A stretch of 36,153 nucleotides of DNA, from assembly GCA_938091485.1 (NCBI GenBank), contig CALKMV010000049.1:1-36153 (forward strand), read 5' to 3'. Positions 10,041-24,563 of this stretch are shown here, in pieces; the stretch's first letter is position 1, and every line of letters begins with the position of its first letter. Source of the DNA: an uncultured Luminiphilus sp. (GTDB lineage: Bacteria > Pseudomonadota > Gammaproteobacteria > Pseudomonadales > Halieaceae). The notes under the pieces are model-generated. The model ran no database searches and had not been told where the DNA came from. It was given only the letters and a program-made list of their open reading frames with translations. The position numbers were made by a program, and so were the translations under genes.

Positions 10041-11345
10041 GTGCGCGACATCCTGACCCCCTTACCTGACTCACTGTTGATGGCGCGACGCTGGTGGGTG
10101 GCGCTGTCCGGCGGTGCGGACAGCGTTGCGCTCCTCTATGCGCTGGCCGCTTACCGAGATAACTCCCCAGCACCACCCATTCACGCGATACACGTTAACC
10201 ATGGCTTGCATCCTGCCGCGGGAGAGTGGAGTGCACTCTGTCAGCGTCATGCCGACACACTGAACATCCCATTACATATCAGCGTTTGCAGCATCGAGCC
10301 CAGTGGTCGTGGGGTGGAGGCCGATGCGCGTCGTGAACGTTACCGGGCCTTCGAGAGCGTGTTGGTTGAGGGGGATATTCTGTTCACGGCGCATCATGCA
10401 GACGACATGGTGGAGACAGTGTTACTCCGTCTACTGCGTGGAGCAGGTCCTCGCGGCTTGTCGGGTATTCCTCGTGAGCGGACGTGCGGAGCGGGAAGGA
10501 TCTTTAGACCCTTGCTCAATACAACGGCGGAGTCGCTTCGCAATGCAGTCGAGGCCGGGGGGCTCGAATATGTAACTGATCCCTCCAATTTAGAAACGGA
10601 GCAGGATCGCAATTATCTGCGACAGATCGTTTTACCTGCTGTGGCAGAGCGTTGGCCGGGTTATCGGGAGACCATACAGCGAGCGGCAGGCCTGCAGGCC
10701 ATGGCGCAGCAGCGGCTGAGTCAACTGCCGCTGCCCAGAGCCGAGACAGCGACGGGCGAGGCGGCATTGGTGATCGATCCGACAGCGGACGTTGCGGAGC
10801 TAGCGGCGCAGATCCACCAATGGTTGGGGGAGTCTGAGCTCGATTCACCAGACCGACGTCGGCTAGTGGAGCTTGCACGGCAAGCCCTCGATGCGGGTCA
10901 GGACCGTCTGCCCGAATTGCGCTGGGGCGACGCCTGCCTTCGGGTCTGGAATGGATGGGTGGTCAGGGCGAATGAGCCTAGGCAGGGCATCCTCTTGCCG
11001 GACGAGGTAATTGTCGGTGAGGGGATGGAAGGTGTTTGGGGGCATCTCGGCTGGGAGCCCGCTCAGGACGGCCCTGCTTTTTCGATGGGCACGCGTCTCA
11101 GCTGCGCAGTCAGCGGCGAGTTAGATAGTCTGGCCCCTCTCAATCGACCTAAAAAGCCGACCAAAAAATGGCTTCAGGAGCTGAGAATTCCCCCGTGGTG
11201 GCGACGCCATCTGCCTGTTTTATGGTCAGAAAATCATCCCGTTTGGTTGCTGCCGGTGGGCCCTCTGTCGGCCATCGAACACGGTGCTGAGCAGTCTGCT
11301 TCCCCTGGGCTGCGACCGGTTTGGCGTCCTTTAACGACAGTTTGA
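10041..11345 (+). CDS. tilS: tRNA(Ile)-lysidine synthetase
   Basis: PP-loop SGGADSVALLYAL; HHADDMVETVLLRLLRGAGPRGLSG; position after accA. Confidence 0.96.
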   Translation: MRDILTPLPDSLLMARRWWVALSGGADSVALLYALAAYRDNSPAPPIHAIHVNHGLHPAAGEWSALCQRHADTLNIPLHISVCSIEPSGRGVEADARRERYRAFESVLVEGDILFTAHHADDMVETVLLRLLRGAGPRGLSGIPRERTCGAGRIFRPLLNTTAESLRNAVEAGGLEYVTDPSNLETEQDRNYLRQIVLPAVAERWPGYRETIQRAAGLQAMAQQRLSQLPLPRAETATGEAALVIDPTADVAELAAQIHQWLGESELDSPDRRRLVELARQALDAGQDRLPELRWGDACLRVWNGWVVRANEPRQGILLPDEVIVGEGMEGVWGHLGWEPAQDGPAFSMGTRLSCAVSGELDSLAPLNRPKKPTKKWLQELRIPPWWRRHLPVLWSENHPVWLLPVGPLSAIEHGAEQSASPGLRPVWRPLTTV

Positions 11346-11372
11346 ATTGAGCCTTGCAGGGCTTCCTGTTAG

Positions 11373-15262
<3,890 letters not shown>

Positions 15263-15263
<1 letters not shown>

Positions 15264-15547
15264 TGCGCTGGTTCATTGGTGGGCTTCTGGGTCTTTTCTT
15301 GTTGCTGCAGTACAGGCTGTGGTTCTCCGATGGAGGATTAGCTGAGGCCAGCCGATTGAGCGTCCAGCTTGAGGAGGCAGAAACCGAAAATGCGGCTCTA
15401 GCAGCGCGCAATGCGGTGCTGACACAAGAAGTCATGGCGTTACAGGGCGGCACTGAGGCCGTAGAAAAAAATGCGCGGGAGAACCTTGGCCTGATCAAGG
15501 AAGGAGAGGTGTACTACCAGTTTGTTGAGGAGCCAGAGGCACCGTGA
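15263..15547 (+). CDS. ftsB: Cell division protein FtsB
   Basis: MRWFIGGLLGLFLLLQYRLWFSDGG TM plus coiled coil, ARENLGLIKEGEVYYQ; TGATG overlap with eno. Confidence 0.93.
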
Positions 15548-16242
15548 ACAGCATCTGGGCAGTGGTGCCGGCGGCTGGATCGGGGCGTCGGCTGGGCGGC
15601 GAGATTCCCAAACAATATCGGGAAATCGCGGGCGCGCCACTGATGGAGCATACCCTCCGCGCGTTGTTAGAAAGCCCCGATATTCGTGGCATCGTGGTGG
15701 CGCTGGATCCGTCGGACCGCCGCGCCGACGCCATCGAGAGTCTCTCTGATGTGCGAGTGCAAACGACCCCCGGTGGCGCGGAGAGGGCTGATTCAGTGAT
15801 GGCTGGACTCGAACTGTTGGCCGCGCAGGCGACTGAAGAGGACTGGGTGCTAGTTCACGACGCCGCGCGCCCCTGTCTTCCTCTCGAGGCGTTGACCGCT
15901 TTGGTCGAGATGGCCCGACATACGCGGGAGGGTGCGATTCTCGCTGAGCCGGTCGCCGATACGCTCAAGCAGGTCGATGATGCGGGATCCGTTATGGGTA
16001 CGGTCGATCGCGCCTCACTTTGGCGCGCACAGACCCCGCAATTGTTTCCACTCTTTGCACTGCGGTCAGCACTGCAACAGTGTTTTGAGGAGGAAGTGAT
16101 TGTGACCGATGAGGCGATGGCGATGGAGCGGGCTGGCCAGCCGGTTCATGTGGTAGAAGGACCCTCTAGTAACATCAAGGTCACCGTTGAGGCCGATCTG
16201 GCTTTCGCGGACCTCGTTCTCAGAAAGAGAGGAGCTCAATGA
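15544..16242 (+). CDS. ispD: 2-C-methyl-D-erythritol 4-phosphate cytidylyltransferase
   Basis: [35 protein letters not shown] overlap with ftsB. Confidence 0.97.
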   Translation: MNSIWAVVPAAGSGRRLGGEIPKQYREIAGAPLMEHTLRALLESPDIRGIVVALDPSDRRADAIESLSDVRVQTTPGGAERADSVMAGLELLAAQATEEDWVLVHDAARPCLPLEALTALVEMARHTREGAILAEPVADTLKQVDDAGSVMGTVDRASLWRAQTPQLFPLFALRSALQQCFEEEVIVTDEAMAMERAGQPVHVVEGPSSNIKVTVEADLAFADLVLRKRGAQ

Positions 16243-16243
16243 C

Positions 16244-16732
16244 ATGATGCGGATTGGCCACGGATATGACGTGCATGCGTTTGGCGATGGTGATCATGTT
16301 GTGCTCGGCGGCGTTCGGATCGATTGTGACCGCGGGCTGGTCGCGCACTCTGACGGGGACGTGCTGATCCACGCGCTGTGTGATGCGCTGCTGGGCGCGG
16401 CGGGTCTGGGTGACATTGGCAAACATTTCCCAGACACCGAAGATCGATTCAGTGGAGCAGACAGTAGAGACTTGCTGCGTGCCGTGGTATCCCAGCTCGA
16501 TGCCTCCGGTTGGCTTGTAGGTAACGTTGACCTGACCGTTATCGCCCAGACACCTCGACTGAGTGATCACGTCTCGGCCATGCAGATGAATCTCGCCCAT
16601 GATCTTGGCGTCGGGCGGGATTGCGTCAACGTCAAAGCTACGACTACCGAGAGCCTCGGGTTTGTCGGGCGCGAGGAGGGCATCGCCAGTCATGCGGTGG
16701 CACTTTTGACGAGTGAGGGCGCCTCTGCGTGA
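16244..16732 (+). CDS. ispF: 2-C-methyl-D-erythritol 2,4-cyclodiphosphate synthase
   Basis: [44 protein letters not shown]. Confidence 0.97.
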   Translation: MMRIGHGYDVHAFGDGDHVVLGGVRIDCDRGLVAHSDGDVLIHALCDALLGAAGLGDIGKHFPDTEDRFSGADSRDLLRAVVSQLDASGWLVGNVDLTVIAQTPRLSDHVSAMQMNLAHDLGVGRDCVNVKATTTESLGFVGREEGIASHAVALLTSEGASA

Positions 16733-17382
16733 GTCGACAGGGTATCGGCATGACCTCCCAGCGTACACGGGAGCGACTCATACAGCGCCTGATGGACCAG
16801 GGCATCACTCGGTTTGAGGTGCTCGAAGCCATCCGCAGTGTGCCCCGGCACTTGTTCGTTGATGAAGCGCTGGCGCACCGATCATATGAGGATACCGCCT
16901 TGCCAATTGGCTATGGCCAAACCCTGTCGCAGCCTTATGTGGTTGCGAAAATGAGTGAGTTGGCGTTAGCACATGGGCGCCCCAAAAAAGTGTTGGAACT
17001 GGGCAGTGGCTCGGGCTATCAGACGGCGATTCTGGCGAGCCTTGTCGACGAAATCTGTGCCATCGAGCGCATCAAACCGCTTCTAGACCGCGCGAGGAGG
17101 CAGCTACGTGAGCTTCGCGTACGCAACGTGCGTCTGCGCCACGGCGATGGACTGGATGGCTGGCCAAGTGAGGCGCCTTTTGACCTGATTCTAGCGGCCG
17201 CAGCGCCGGAGCATATCCCCTCTGGTTTGCTTGAGCAGCTTGCCCCGGGCGGACGCCTGATCATGCCAGTGGGCGGCCGTCGGCAGCAGTTGACAATGGT
17301 GACGGCCTCTCCAGAGGGTTATGTCGAGGAGGTGATTGAGGAGGTCAACTTTGTTCCCATGGTTCGAGGTGTGAGGCGTTGA
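16729..17382 (+). CDS. pcm: Protein-L-isoaspartate O-methyltransferase
   Basis: [38 protein letters not shown] overlap with ispF. Confidence 0.95.
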   Translation: MSRQGIGMTSQRTRERLIQRLMDQGITRFEVLEAIRSVPRHLFVDEALAHRSYEDTALPIGYGQTLSQPYVVAKMSELALAHGRPKKVLELGSGSGYQTAILASLVDEICAIERIKPLLDRARRQLRELRVRNVRLRHGDGLDGWPSEAPFDLILAAAAPEHIPSGLLEQLAPGGRLIMPVGGRRQQLTMVTASPEGYVEEVIEEVNFVPMVRGVRR

Positions 17383-18284
17383 GTCAGTCTTCGGGTAGCG
17401 TGTTCATCCGCGGTATGGCCATGGGGGCAGCCGATATCGTGCCGGGCGTGTCCGGAGGCACCATTGCGCTGATCACCGGGATCTACGAGCGCCTGTTAAA
17501 CGCTATCGTGGCGTTTGATAAGCACGGTCTGACTTTATTGCTTACCGGCCGTTGGGCTGCGCTATGGCATCGACTGGATGGCGGATTTATCGCGGTGCTT
17601 CTGTTGGGCATTCTTACTGCGATTTTTTCTCTGGCATCAGGCATTCACTGGCTGCTGACACACTTTCCGCAACCACTTTGGTCTTTTTTTACTGGCTTGA
17701 TACTGATCAGCGCGGTCCTGCTGCTCCGCGAAGAAGTTACATTAAATCGTCTGGGCACGTTGATCGGTTTTACGCTGGGCTGCTGTGTGGCTGTTGGCGC
17801 CGCATTCATGCCGCCTGTGCCGTTTTTAACTGGACTTCCAGGGCTATTTTGCGCCGGCGCCATCGCCATCTGCGCGATGATCTTGCCCGGCGTATCCGGC
17901 AGTTTCATGCTCGTGTTGATGGGCATGTACGAGCCGGTGCTAACAGCTATCAAATCAATAGCGTTCACTGAGTTGCTGGTCTTCGGTCTCGGCTGTGCAA
18001 CGGGCCTTGCGCTATTCGCTCGATTGCTAAAAAACGTGCTGACCCACTACCGGGTGCTTGCCATGGCTTTTTTAAGTGGCGTGCTCATGGGGTCTCTGGT
18101 GGCCGTGTGGCCCTGGCGGGCAGAGGTGCCGGTGAGTGCGGGCGATGGTATTGTCACATTACTGCGCCCGGTACTGCCCACGGCGATCAATGAGCCACAA
18201 ACCGCGCTCTGTCTGCTGAGCTTCGCTGCTGGGTTGGCCCTCGTCTGGGGCGTGCAGGCGCTCGCGGCGCGACGGGGTGCCTGA
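17379..18284 (+). CDS. DUF368 family membrane protein (PopT-type candidate undecaprenyl-phosphate transporter)
   Basis: RGMAMGAADIVPGVSGGTIALITGIYERL and MILPGVSGSFMLVLMGMYEPVL duplicated motif; TTGA overlap with pcm. Confidence 0.9.
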   Translation: MSQSSGSVFIRGMAMGAADIVPGVSGGTIALITGIYERLLNAIVAFDKHGLTLLLTGRWAALWHRLDGGFIAVLLLGILTAIFSLASGIHWLLTHFPQPLWSFFTGLILISAVLLLREEVTLNRLGTLIGFTLGCCVAVGAAFMPPVPFLTGLPGLFCAGAIAICAMILPGVSGSFMLVLMGMYEPVLTAIKSIAFTELLVFGLGCATGLALFARLLKNVLTHYRVLAMAFLSGVLMGSLVAVWPWRAEVPVSAGDGIVTLLRPVLPTAINEPQTALCLLSFAAGLALVWGVQALAARRGA

Positions 18285-19137
18285 CTTGATTGGGCGCGCG
18301 CATTTTTATGCGTTGCTGATTGGCGCGTCATTGGCGGCCGGATGTGCGGACAAGCCGCCTGTGATGATTGAGGACAGGAGCGTCCTTGCCGAGGAGGAGA
18401 TACCAGAGGTCAGGCAGGCAGCCGCCAACAGCATAGATTATGGTCCGCTGCTGGCTGCAGGGCCCGATTATGTAGTGGTGCCCGGCGACACCCTGTACGC
18501 GGTGGCTTTTCGGCTGGGGATGGATTACCGAACCCTCGCCGAACTCAACGCCATTGATCCACCCTTTATCATCAGGGTAGGCGAGACGCTGAAAACAGCG
18601 CCCGGTGTTGCGTCCAAGACCGATCCGGTTGTGTCTCAGCGTGCAGCCCCAGCGCAGGGATCGGTCGTAGCGGATAATAAACCTGCGCCTGCGCCAGTGG
18701 CTCGTGGGTCATCCTCCGCTCCGCCCTCGCATAGCCTTTCTACAGCCAAAACTGTCACGCCGAATGTCCCGGTAGATCAGTGGTCCTGGCCCGCAGAGGG
18801 GCGAGTCAGTCGAGCTTATTCGGAGGAGCGCCACAAAGGCATCGACCTTTCGGGCACCCGAGGTTCGCCCGTGAAGGCGACGGCAGCGGGTGTGGTGGTT
18901 TATGCCGGGACGGGCGTCACGGGCTACGGCGCCCTACTGATTATCAAGCACAACGACACTTATCTCAGTGCCTATGGCCACAATGACACTTTGTTGACCG
19001 CAGAAGGTCAGTCGGTGGAGGCGGGCGAGGTGATCGCGGGTATGGGTAGTACCAGTAGCGATTCAGTGAAGCTTCATTTTGAGATCCGACGCAACGGGCG
19101 CCCCATCGATCCGATGGCGCTGTTACCTCAGCGCTAG
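18277..19137 (+). CDS. nlpD: NlpD-like lipoprotein, LysM + M23 (LytM) domain
   Basis: Lipobox LAAGC, LysM YVVVPGDTLYAVAFRLGMDYRTLAELNAI, M23 HKGIDLSG...KLHFEIRRNGRPIDPMALLPQR; position after pcm. Confidence 0.92.
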   Translation: MPDLIGRAHFYALLIGASLAAGCADKPPVMIEDRSVLAEEEIPEVRQAAANSIDYGPLLAAGPDYVVVPGDTLYAVAFRLGMDYRTLAELNAIDPPFIIRVGETLKTAPGVASKTDPVVSQRAAPAQGSVVADNKPAPAPVARGSSSAPPSHSLSTAKTVTPNVPVDQWSWPAEGRVSRAYSEERHKGIDLSGTRGSPVKATAAGVVVYAGTGVTGYGALLIIKHNDTYLSAYGHNDTLLTAEGQSVEAGEVIAGMGSTSSDSVKLHFEIRRNGRPIDPMALLPQR

Positions 19138-19249
19138 CAGATTTAGCTCGAACTTCACGTAGACCGGACGCCGCAGGGTAATTCAGGACGCTTTAGTGGG
19201 GGTGGCTCAGATCGAGGTGCGCCTGCCCGGTTTAGGCAAGCATTCAACG

Positions 19250-19573
19250 CTAACGCTCGAGAAACTCCAGCTTGTTCGGCTTGCCGGCCCAGTCCTCTGC
19301 ATCAGCCGGAGGCTCTTTCCGCTCGGTGATGTTTGGCCAGATCTCGGCGAGCTCAGCATTCAATTGGAGGAAGCCTTCCTGGTCGCCGGGAAGCTCGTCT
19401 TCAGAATAGATCGCGTCCACCGGGCACTCGGGCTCGCAGAGCGCACAATCGATGCATTCATCCGGATGAATGACCAGAAAATTGGGTCCCTCATAGAAAC
19501 AGTCAACCGGGCAAACCTCAACACAGTCGGTGTGTTTGCATTTGATGCAATCTTCGCCAACAACGAACGTCAT
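19250..19573 (-). CDS. fdxA: 7Fe/4Fe-4S ferredoxin FdxA
   Basis: [55 protein letters not shown]. Confidence 0.96.
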   Translation of the reverse strand: MTFVVGEDCIKCKHTDCVEVCPVDCFYEGPNFLVIHPDECIDCALCEPECPVDAIYSEDELPGDQEGFLQLNAELAEIWPNITERKEPPADAEDWAGKPNKLEFLER

Positions 19574-19633
19574 ACTGATACCTCATTCATCCCACGGCGA
19601 AGGATACTGGCTAAAAAGTAGTTTGAAAACTGG

Positions 19634-22195
19634 TCAGGTTTGATCGTCAAGTTTCTGTTTCAGCTGATAGATCCAGTCGAGCGCCTCTTTGGCGCTGAGG
19701 GTATCCGGATCGAGGGAGTGGAGTGCCTCTAGCGCAGGGGAAGTGGGTTGGCTGGCGGGCAGAAACAGCTCTGCCTGTGTTGGTGAGGGCCCGGCGGAGC
19801 GGCCGCTTTCCAGTTCGTTGAGTTTGTCCTTGGCGACGCTGAGGATGCCGTCGGGCACACCGGCGAGCTTGGCCACCTGTAATCCAAAGCTGCGGTTGGC
19901 CGGACCTTCCTGAATCTGATGCAGAAAGACCACATGATCCTCGTGCTCCGTGGCGTCCAGATGCACGTTTGCCATTGCAGGGTGATGGTCAGGTAGCACC
20001 GTGAGCTCAAAATAGTGGGTGGCAAAAAAGGTCAGTGCCTGCACCTGATTTGCGAGCGCCAGGGCGGTGGCCCAGGCAATACTCAGCCCATCAAATGTGC
20101 TGGTGCCACGCCCAATCTCATCCATCAGGATCAGGCTACGTTCCGTCGCATTGTGGAGAATATTGGCGGTCTCGGTCATCTCGACCATAAACGTCGAGCG
20201 ACCACTCGCGAGATCATCAGACGAGCCAATGCGAGTGAAGATGCGATCCAGACAGGATAGTGAGACGGACTGCGCGGGGACAAATGCGCCGACATGAGCG
20301 AGCAGCGCAATCAGTGCGTTTTGGCGCATGTAGGTGGATTTGCCTCCCATATTGGGGCCGGTGATGAGCAGCATTCTTCGGTTGTGGTCTAGTAGCGTGT
20401 CGTTGGCGATAAACGGCACATCACGTGCCGCTTCCACAACCGGGTGGCGACCCCCTTCTATTTGGAGCAAGGTTTTGTCAGTAAATCGTGGCCGGCACAG
20501 GTTCAAGGCGGTGGCGCGTTCCGCAAAACAGGCTAGTACGTCGAGGTCACACAGCGCGGTGGCTGTCGCCTGCAGCGGGGCGAGACATTCCGCCACCTCT
20601 GCCACCAGCGCCTCGTAAAGATACTTTTCACGCGCCAGCGCCCGGCTCTTGCTGGACAGCGCCTTGTCTTCGAAGGTCTTGAGTTCGGGCGTGATGAATC
20701 GCTCAACATTTTTGAGTGTTTGGCGTCGCTGGTAGGTATCGGGCGCCTGCTCCGATTGAGCGCGGCTGATCTCGATGTAATAGCCGTGTACCCGGTTGTA
20801 ACCCACCTTCAGTGTCGACAGCCCGGTACTGTCGCGTTCCCGTTGCTCCAGTTCCAATAGATAAGCGCCGGCGTTCTCACTGATGCCGCGCAGCTCGTCA
20901 AGCTCCTCGTCATAGCCCGGTGCAATCACGCCGCCGTCGCGAATCAGTACCGGGGGGTTCTCAATGATGGCACGGCCAAGCAGGTCAGTGAGGGGGTCGT
21001 AATCCGGAAGTGCGGTTGCGAGGTGTTCGAGCAAGTTTGACTCTGCGGGCAGGCGGCTTCGTATCAGTGGTAATTGCATAAGGCTACTTGCGAGTCGGCT
21101 CAAATCCCGGGGGCGGGCGGAGCCGAGCGCCACTCGAGAGAGAATCCGCTCGAGATCAGCAATATCTTTAAGCGCCTCGCGCAGGGGCTCGAAGCGATAC
21201 TCCCGCACCATGGCGTCCACGGCATCGAGCCGTCGCTCGATATTGCCACGGTCGTTGATCGGGCGGTGCAGCCAGCGCCGGAGATGTCTCGCGCCCATTG
21301 CCGTGACCGTGCTGTCGTACACGGCGTAGAGGGTGTGCTCTTCACTCCCACTCAGCGTCAGGTCAATTTCGAGATTGCGACGCGTCGCGGCGTCGAGAAT
21401 GACCGCGCCGCTCTGTGATTCGAGGTGGATCGCGCGAATATGCGGCAGGTCGCTGCGTTGGGTGTCTTTGACATAGCCAAGCAGTGCGCCCGCAGCGGCG
21501 ATGGCCACCGTCAGACCTCCGCAACCGAAACCATCGAGATCCCGCGTTTGAAACTGCCGCAGCAAGTCCTCGCGCGCGCTGACTTCGTCAAAACTCCAGT
21601 CGGGTTGACGGCGAAGCGCACCGGACCAGGTTTCATCCGCCAGATGGCTGGATTCAGGCACAAGGATCTCGGCGGGTGCAAGACGTGCCACCTCTGCCTC
21701 AAGCGCTACCTCGTCCTCGACCTCCGAGACCAGAAACCGACCGCTGCTGACATCCAGCCAGGCCAGTCCGTAACCGGTGCTGCCAAGTGAGATGGCGAGG
21801 ACCAGGGCATCCTGCCGCGCCTCCAGCAGAGATTCATCGGTCAGCGTGCCCGGTGTCACAATCCGCACGACCTCTCGGTCCACGGGCCCTTTGCTGGTTG
21901 CGGGATCGCCAATCTGCTCGGCGATCGCCACCGAGCGTCCGGCTTTGACCAGCCGGGCAAGGTAGCCCTCTGCTGCGTGATACGGGACCCCTGCCATGGG
22001 GATGGCCTCTCCAGCCGATTTGCCGCGACTGGTTAGCGTGATGTCGAGCAGCTTTGAGGCGACTTCAGCGTCGTCATAGAACAGCTCATAGAAGTCGCCC
22101 ATGCGATAAAACAGCAGCTCATGCGGGTGCTCGCTTTTGATCGCGAGGTACTGCTGCATCATGGGGGTGTGCGTGGCGGGTGTGGCGTCGCTCAT
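19634..22195 (-). CDS. mutS: DNA mismatch repair protein MutS
   Basis: [32 protein letters not shown], Walker [34 protein letters not shown]; start chosen at MSDATPATH. Confidence 0.98.
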   Translation of the reverse strand: MSDATPATHTPMMQQYLAIKSEHPHELLFYRMGDFYELFYDDAEVASKLLDITLTSRGKSAGEAIPMAGVPYHAAEGYLARLVKAGRSVAIAEQIGDPATSKGPVDREVVRIVTPGTLTDESLLEARQDALVLAISLGSTGYGLAWLDVSSGRFLVSEVEDEVALEAEVARLAPAEILVPESSHLADETWSGALRRQPDWSFDEVSAREDLLRQFQTRDLDGFGCGGLTVAIAAAGALLGYVKDTQRSDLPHIRAIHLESQSGAVILDAATRRNLEIDLTLSGSEEHTLYAVYDSTVTAMGARHLRRWLHRPINDRGNIERRLDAVDAMVREYRFEPLREALKDIADLERILSRVALGSARPRDLSRLASSLMQLPLIRSRLPAESNLLEHLATALPDYDPLTDLLGRAIIENPPVLIRDGGVIAPGYDEELDELRGISENAGAYLLELEQRERDSTGLSTLKVGYNRVHGYYIEISRAQSEQAPDTYQRRQTLKNVERFITPELKTFEDKALSSKSRALAREKYLYEALVAEVAECLAPLQATATALCDLDVLACFAERATALNLCRPRFTDKTLLQIEGGRHPVVEAARDVPFIANDTLLDHNRRMLLITGPNMGGKSTYMRQNALIALLAHVGAFVPAQSVSLSCLDRIFTRIGSSDDLASGRSTFMVEMTETANILHNATERSLILMDEIGRGTSTFDGLSIAWATALALANQVQALTFFATHYFELTVLPDHHPAMANVHLDATEHEDHVVFLHQIQEGPANRSFGLQVAKLAGVPDGILSVAKDKLNELESGRSAGPSPTQAELFLPASQPTSPALEALHSLDPDTLSAKEALDWIYQLKQKLDDQT

Positions 22196-22236
22196 AGGCG
22201 AATTGTGACCTGCGCCGAGGCACAAGGAAAGGAGTC

Positions 22237-22258
22237 GAGGCGGCCTGGGGGCCGCCTC
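22237..22258 (-). terminator. Perfect 9-bp hairpin downstream of the DUF3012 gene, probable terminator
   Basis: GAGGCGGCC-TGGG-GGCCGCCTC; only weakly T-rich flank. Confidence 0.5.
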
Positions 22259-22267
22259 AGAGGATTT

Positions 22268-22573
22268 TTATTGGGTAACCTGATCTACCACGCAGTACTT
22301 GGCATAGTCAGCCACTTCCTGAGTCGTCCACTCGCCTTTTGGCGTTTCTTTCAGGTTTTCACACCAGGCCTCGCTGCCAATCGTGGTGCTCTCCAGAACA
22401 CAATGCGCGGCGTAAGTTTTGGCCTCGTCACCTGTCCATTCACTTTTGCTTTTTGCGCTCATGTCCTCGCACCAGCCTTTACTGCCCGGCTTGTCCGCGC
22501 AGGCGCTGAGTAGAGAGACCCCGGCGACCAAGGCTATTGAGATGACGATTTTTCGAGTGCTGACATGTGCCAT
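22268..22573 (-). CDS. DUF3012-type lipoprotein with two tandem repeat units
   Basis: Lipobox LLSAC; repeats GSKGWCEDMSAKSKSEWTGDEAKTYAAHCV and GSEAWCENLKETPKGEWTTQEVADYAKYCV. Confidence 0.8.
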   Translation of the reverse strand: MAHVSTRKIVISIALVAGVSLLSACADKPGSKGWCEDMSAKSKSEWTGDEAKTYAAHCVLESTTIGSEAWCENLKETPKGEWTTQEVADYAKYCVVDQVTQ

Positions 22574-22840
22574 AGGGTGGACTCCTATCGATTGTGGTTT
22601 TTGACTGTTAGGCGTGCAGGGTGTGCAGCGACTTTTACTTTAACGCACCCCGGATCAGTAAAGTGAGCAATTGGTGACAGCGAGCTCAGTGCCGCCATGA
22701 CCTGGATTGCTTTGCGGCGCGTTGGGGCGCTGGCTCACTTGTCCTGTGAAGTGTTTCCATGAGATTGTCGAGGTGTCGGGCCGCCGTTCAGTGTGCCGGG
22801 CCGCAACCAAAAATGAAGAACTCACAATGAGGGGAGTAAC

Positions 22841-23269
22841 ATGATGAAGAAAATTGCGTGGGTGCTGGCCGCAGCACTGTTTATGCCGTTCGCGGTCGCT
22901 CAGGATCTCGACTACGGTGAAGGCGAGTTCATCGCCAATTTTGAGATTGATTCTGCGCACACGACCGACGGCACTAACTATAAAATCTCAGCCTCTGGCG
23001 AGGCGGGGCCTTATGGACGCGTGTGGCTGTCTTATGAGTTTACCGACAAACTCGGGATGGGTGACTCGGGCGAGTTCACCGGATTCGCCTGGACGCAGAA
23101 TGGTGAGGAATTCGCGACTGCTACATTGCAGGGTGTTTATCGCCGCAAGGGTGCAGTTTTCCAGATGTACTCTCTCGACATGGTCTCCAATGGCGTTATC
23201 AATATTGTCTCTGGCGAGACAGATTTTGTAGCTAAAACTATGACCTTCAAGGTGTCGCCACTCAAGTAA
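22841..23269 (+). CDS. Secreted protein of unknown function
   Basis: Signal peptide MMKKIAWVLAAALFMPFAVAQ; 142 aa, no family recognised. Confidence 0.75.
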   Translation: MMKKIAWVLAAALFMPFAVAQDLDYGEGEFIANFEIDSAHTTDGTNYKISASGEAGPYGRVWLSYEFTDKLGMGDSGEFTGFAWTQNGEEFATATLQGVYRRKGAVFQMYSLDMVSNGVINIVSGETDFVAKTMTFKVSPLK

Positions 23270-23275
23270 CGGGCG

Positions 23276-23302
23276 ATAAAAAAGGGGGCTTTGAGCCCCC
23301 TC
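23276..23302 (-). terminator. Terminator of the minus-strand membrane protein gene
   Basis: GGGGGCTTTGAGCCCCC inverted repeat; on the minus strand it is followed by TTTTTTA. Confidence 0.7.
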
Positions 23303-23329
23303 GGAAGACACTGCACAGACGTCTAAATA

Positions 23330-23743
23330 TCAGCTGTTTTCCCACTGGGCAAACAGGAATACGTAGACGGTCAGGACAAGATTGATAACCACCTGTACCA
23401 GCGACAGCGCCATCATCCAGCCAGGCGGGTTGATGGTCTCTCCAATCGGCATGCCTGCCGAGGTTAGAAAGCTTGTCGCAACTTCAGAACCATTCCCCGC
23501 CATTTCGCTGAGCGTGGTAAGCATCATGAAAAAGGCATTCTGCGCACCCATCGAAAAGAAGGTGAGCATCACAACCCCAATCAAGGCGGAAACCATAGCG
23601 CCACCGCGAATGGCAGTTGAAAAGTTTCTGAAAAGGTAGGCGATGATGACCACGGCCAATGGCATTAGCACGCCGCATAAAAATAGCGTGGCGAACACTG
23701 ACCGATTCATGCCAATGAAACCGAAAACGTCGAGTTCAGACAT
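23330..23743 (-). CDS. Multi-TM membrane protein of unknown function
   Basis: 137 aa with about four hydrophobic segments; followed by terminator at 23276-23302. Confidence 0.75.
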   Translation of the reverse strand: MSELDVFGFIGMNRSVFATLFLCGVLMPLAVVIIAYLFRNFSTAIRGGAMVSALIGVVMLTFFSMGAQNAFFMMLTTLSEMAGNGSEVATSFLTSAGMPIGETINPPGWMMALSLVQVVINLVLTVYVFLFAQWENS

Positions 23744-23853
23744 CTCTTTTCCCCCAGGTATTGTTGTTATTTAGTGCGCCTAAGCGCAGTTGTAAGGTAC
23801 TCCCCCGATAACCGACATGCAAGACGCGGCGCGCGCACATTCTCTATGGGCGG

Positions 23854-24453
23854 TCAGTCGGTCAGGATCTGGTTGACCTCAAGAATGTAGCCATCCGCGT
23901 CGTAAAATTTGGATACCAGCACACGAATTTTGCCAACACCGCCGTATCCGGGGTACTCGGTCAGTTTGGGTTTGCTGATGACTTCAACGCCAGGCGCCGT
24001 CTCAATGGTGGGCCATTTCTCTTCGAGGCCATCTGTGTTGAACAGCAGTATCGCATTGCCTGGCGTAAACCCTTCGCGCCGCACGGGCTTGGTGTGGGCG
24101 GGATGGTCGGGATAGCCATACTCGTAGTCGATTAAACCAATCACGCCCACATAGTCGTGTGAGGCCTTGAGGAAAATGAGTCGGAGTCGCTGCTCGCGAT
24201 CTTCGCTGGAGTGTGGGCGATTGATTTCCTCGTCATAGATCACTTCCATGCCCAGTCCGTCGCGGTAGAGCTTCAGGGAGGCTTCGATATCACGCACGAT
24301 CAGCGTGGTGCGGCGCAGCAGTAGCGGGAATTCCGCGGCCGCGGCGATCGGATCACTGGCTTCTTCTTTTTCGTGATGCCCTGCTTGGGCCTGTGAGGAG
24401 AGCACGAGGGGCAGGATGAGCAGTAACAGTAGGTTGCTAGCTTTCAGTTTCAT
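23854..24453 (-). CDS. VOC (glyoxalase/dioxygenase fold) protein with signal peptide
   Basis: Signal LLLLLILPLVLSSQAQA; LRRTTLIVRDIEASLKLYRDGLGMEVIYD ... FYDADGYILEVNQI. Confidence 0.85.
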   Translation of the reverse strand: MKLKASNLLLLLILPLVLSSQAQAGHHEKEEASDPIAAAAEFPLLLRRTTLIVRDIEASLKLYRDGLGMEVIYDEEINRPHSSEDREQRLRLIFLKASHDYVGVIGLIDYEYGYPDHPAHTKPVRREGFTPGNAILLFNTDGLEEKWPTIETAPGVEVISKPKLTEYPGYGGVGKIRVLVSKFYDADGYILEVNQILTD

Positions 24454-24563
24454 AAGGTCATCTCCGAGGACGCTGATCAGTTTGATATAAAGTTACATCA
24501 ATATATCTTTTTAGTCCAAGTATCAGCCCATCGCACCCCTTCGGACTCCATTGCGCGTGAAAT

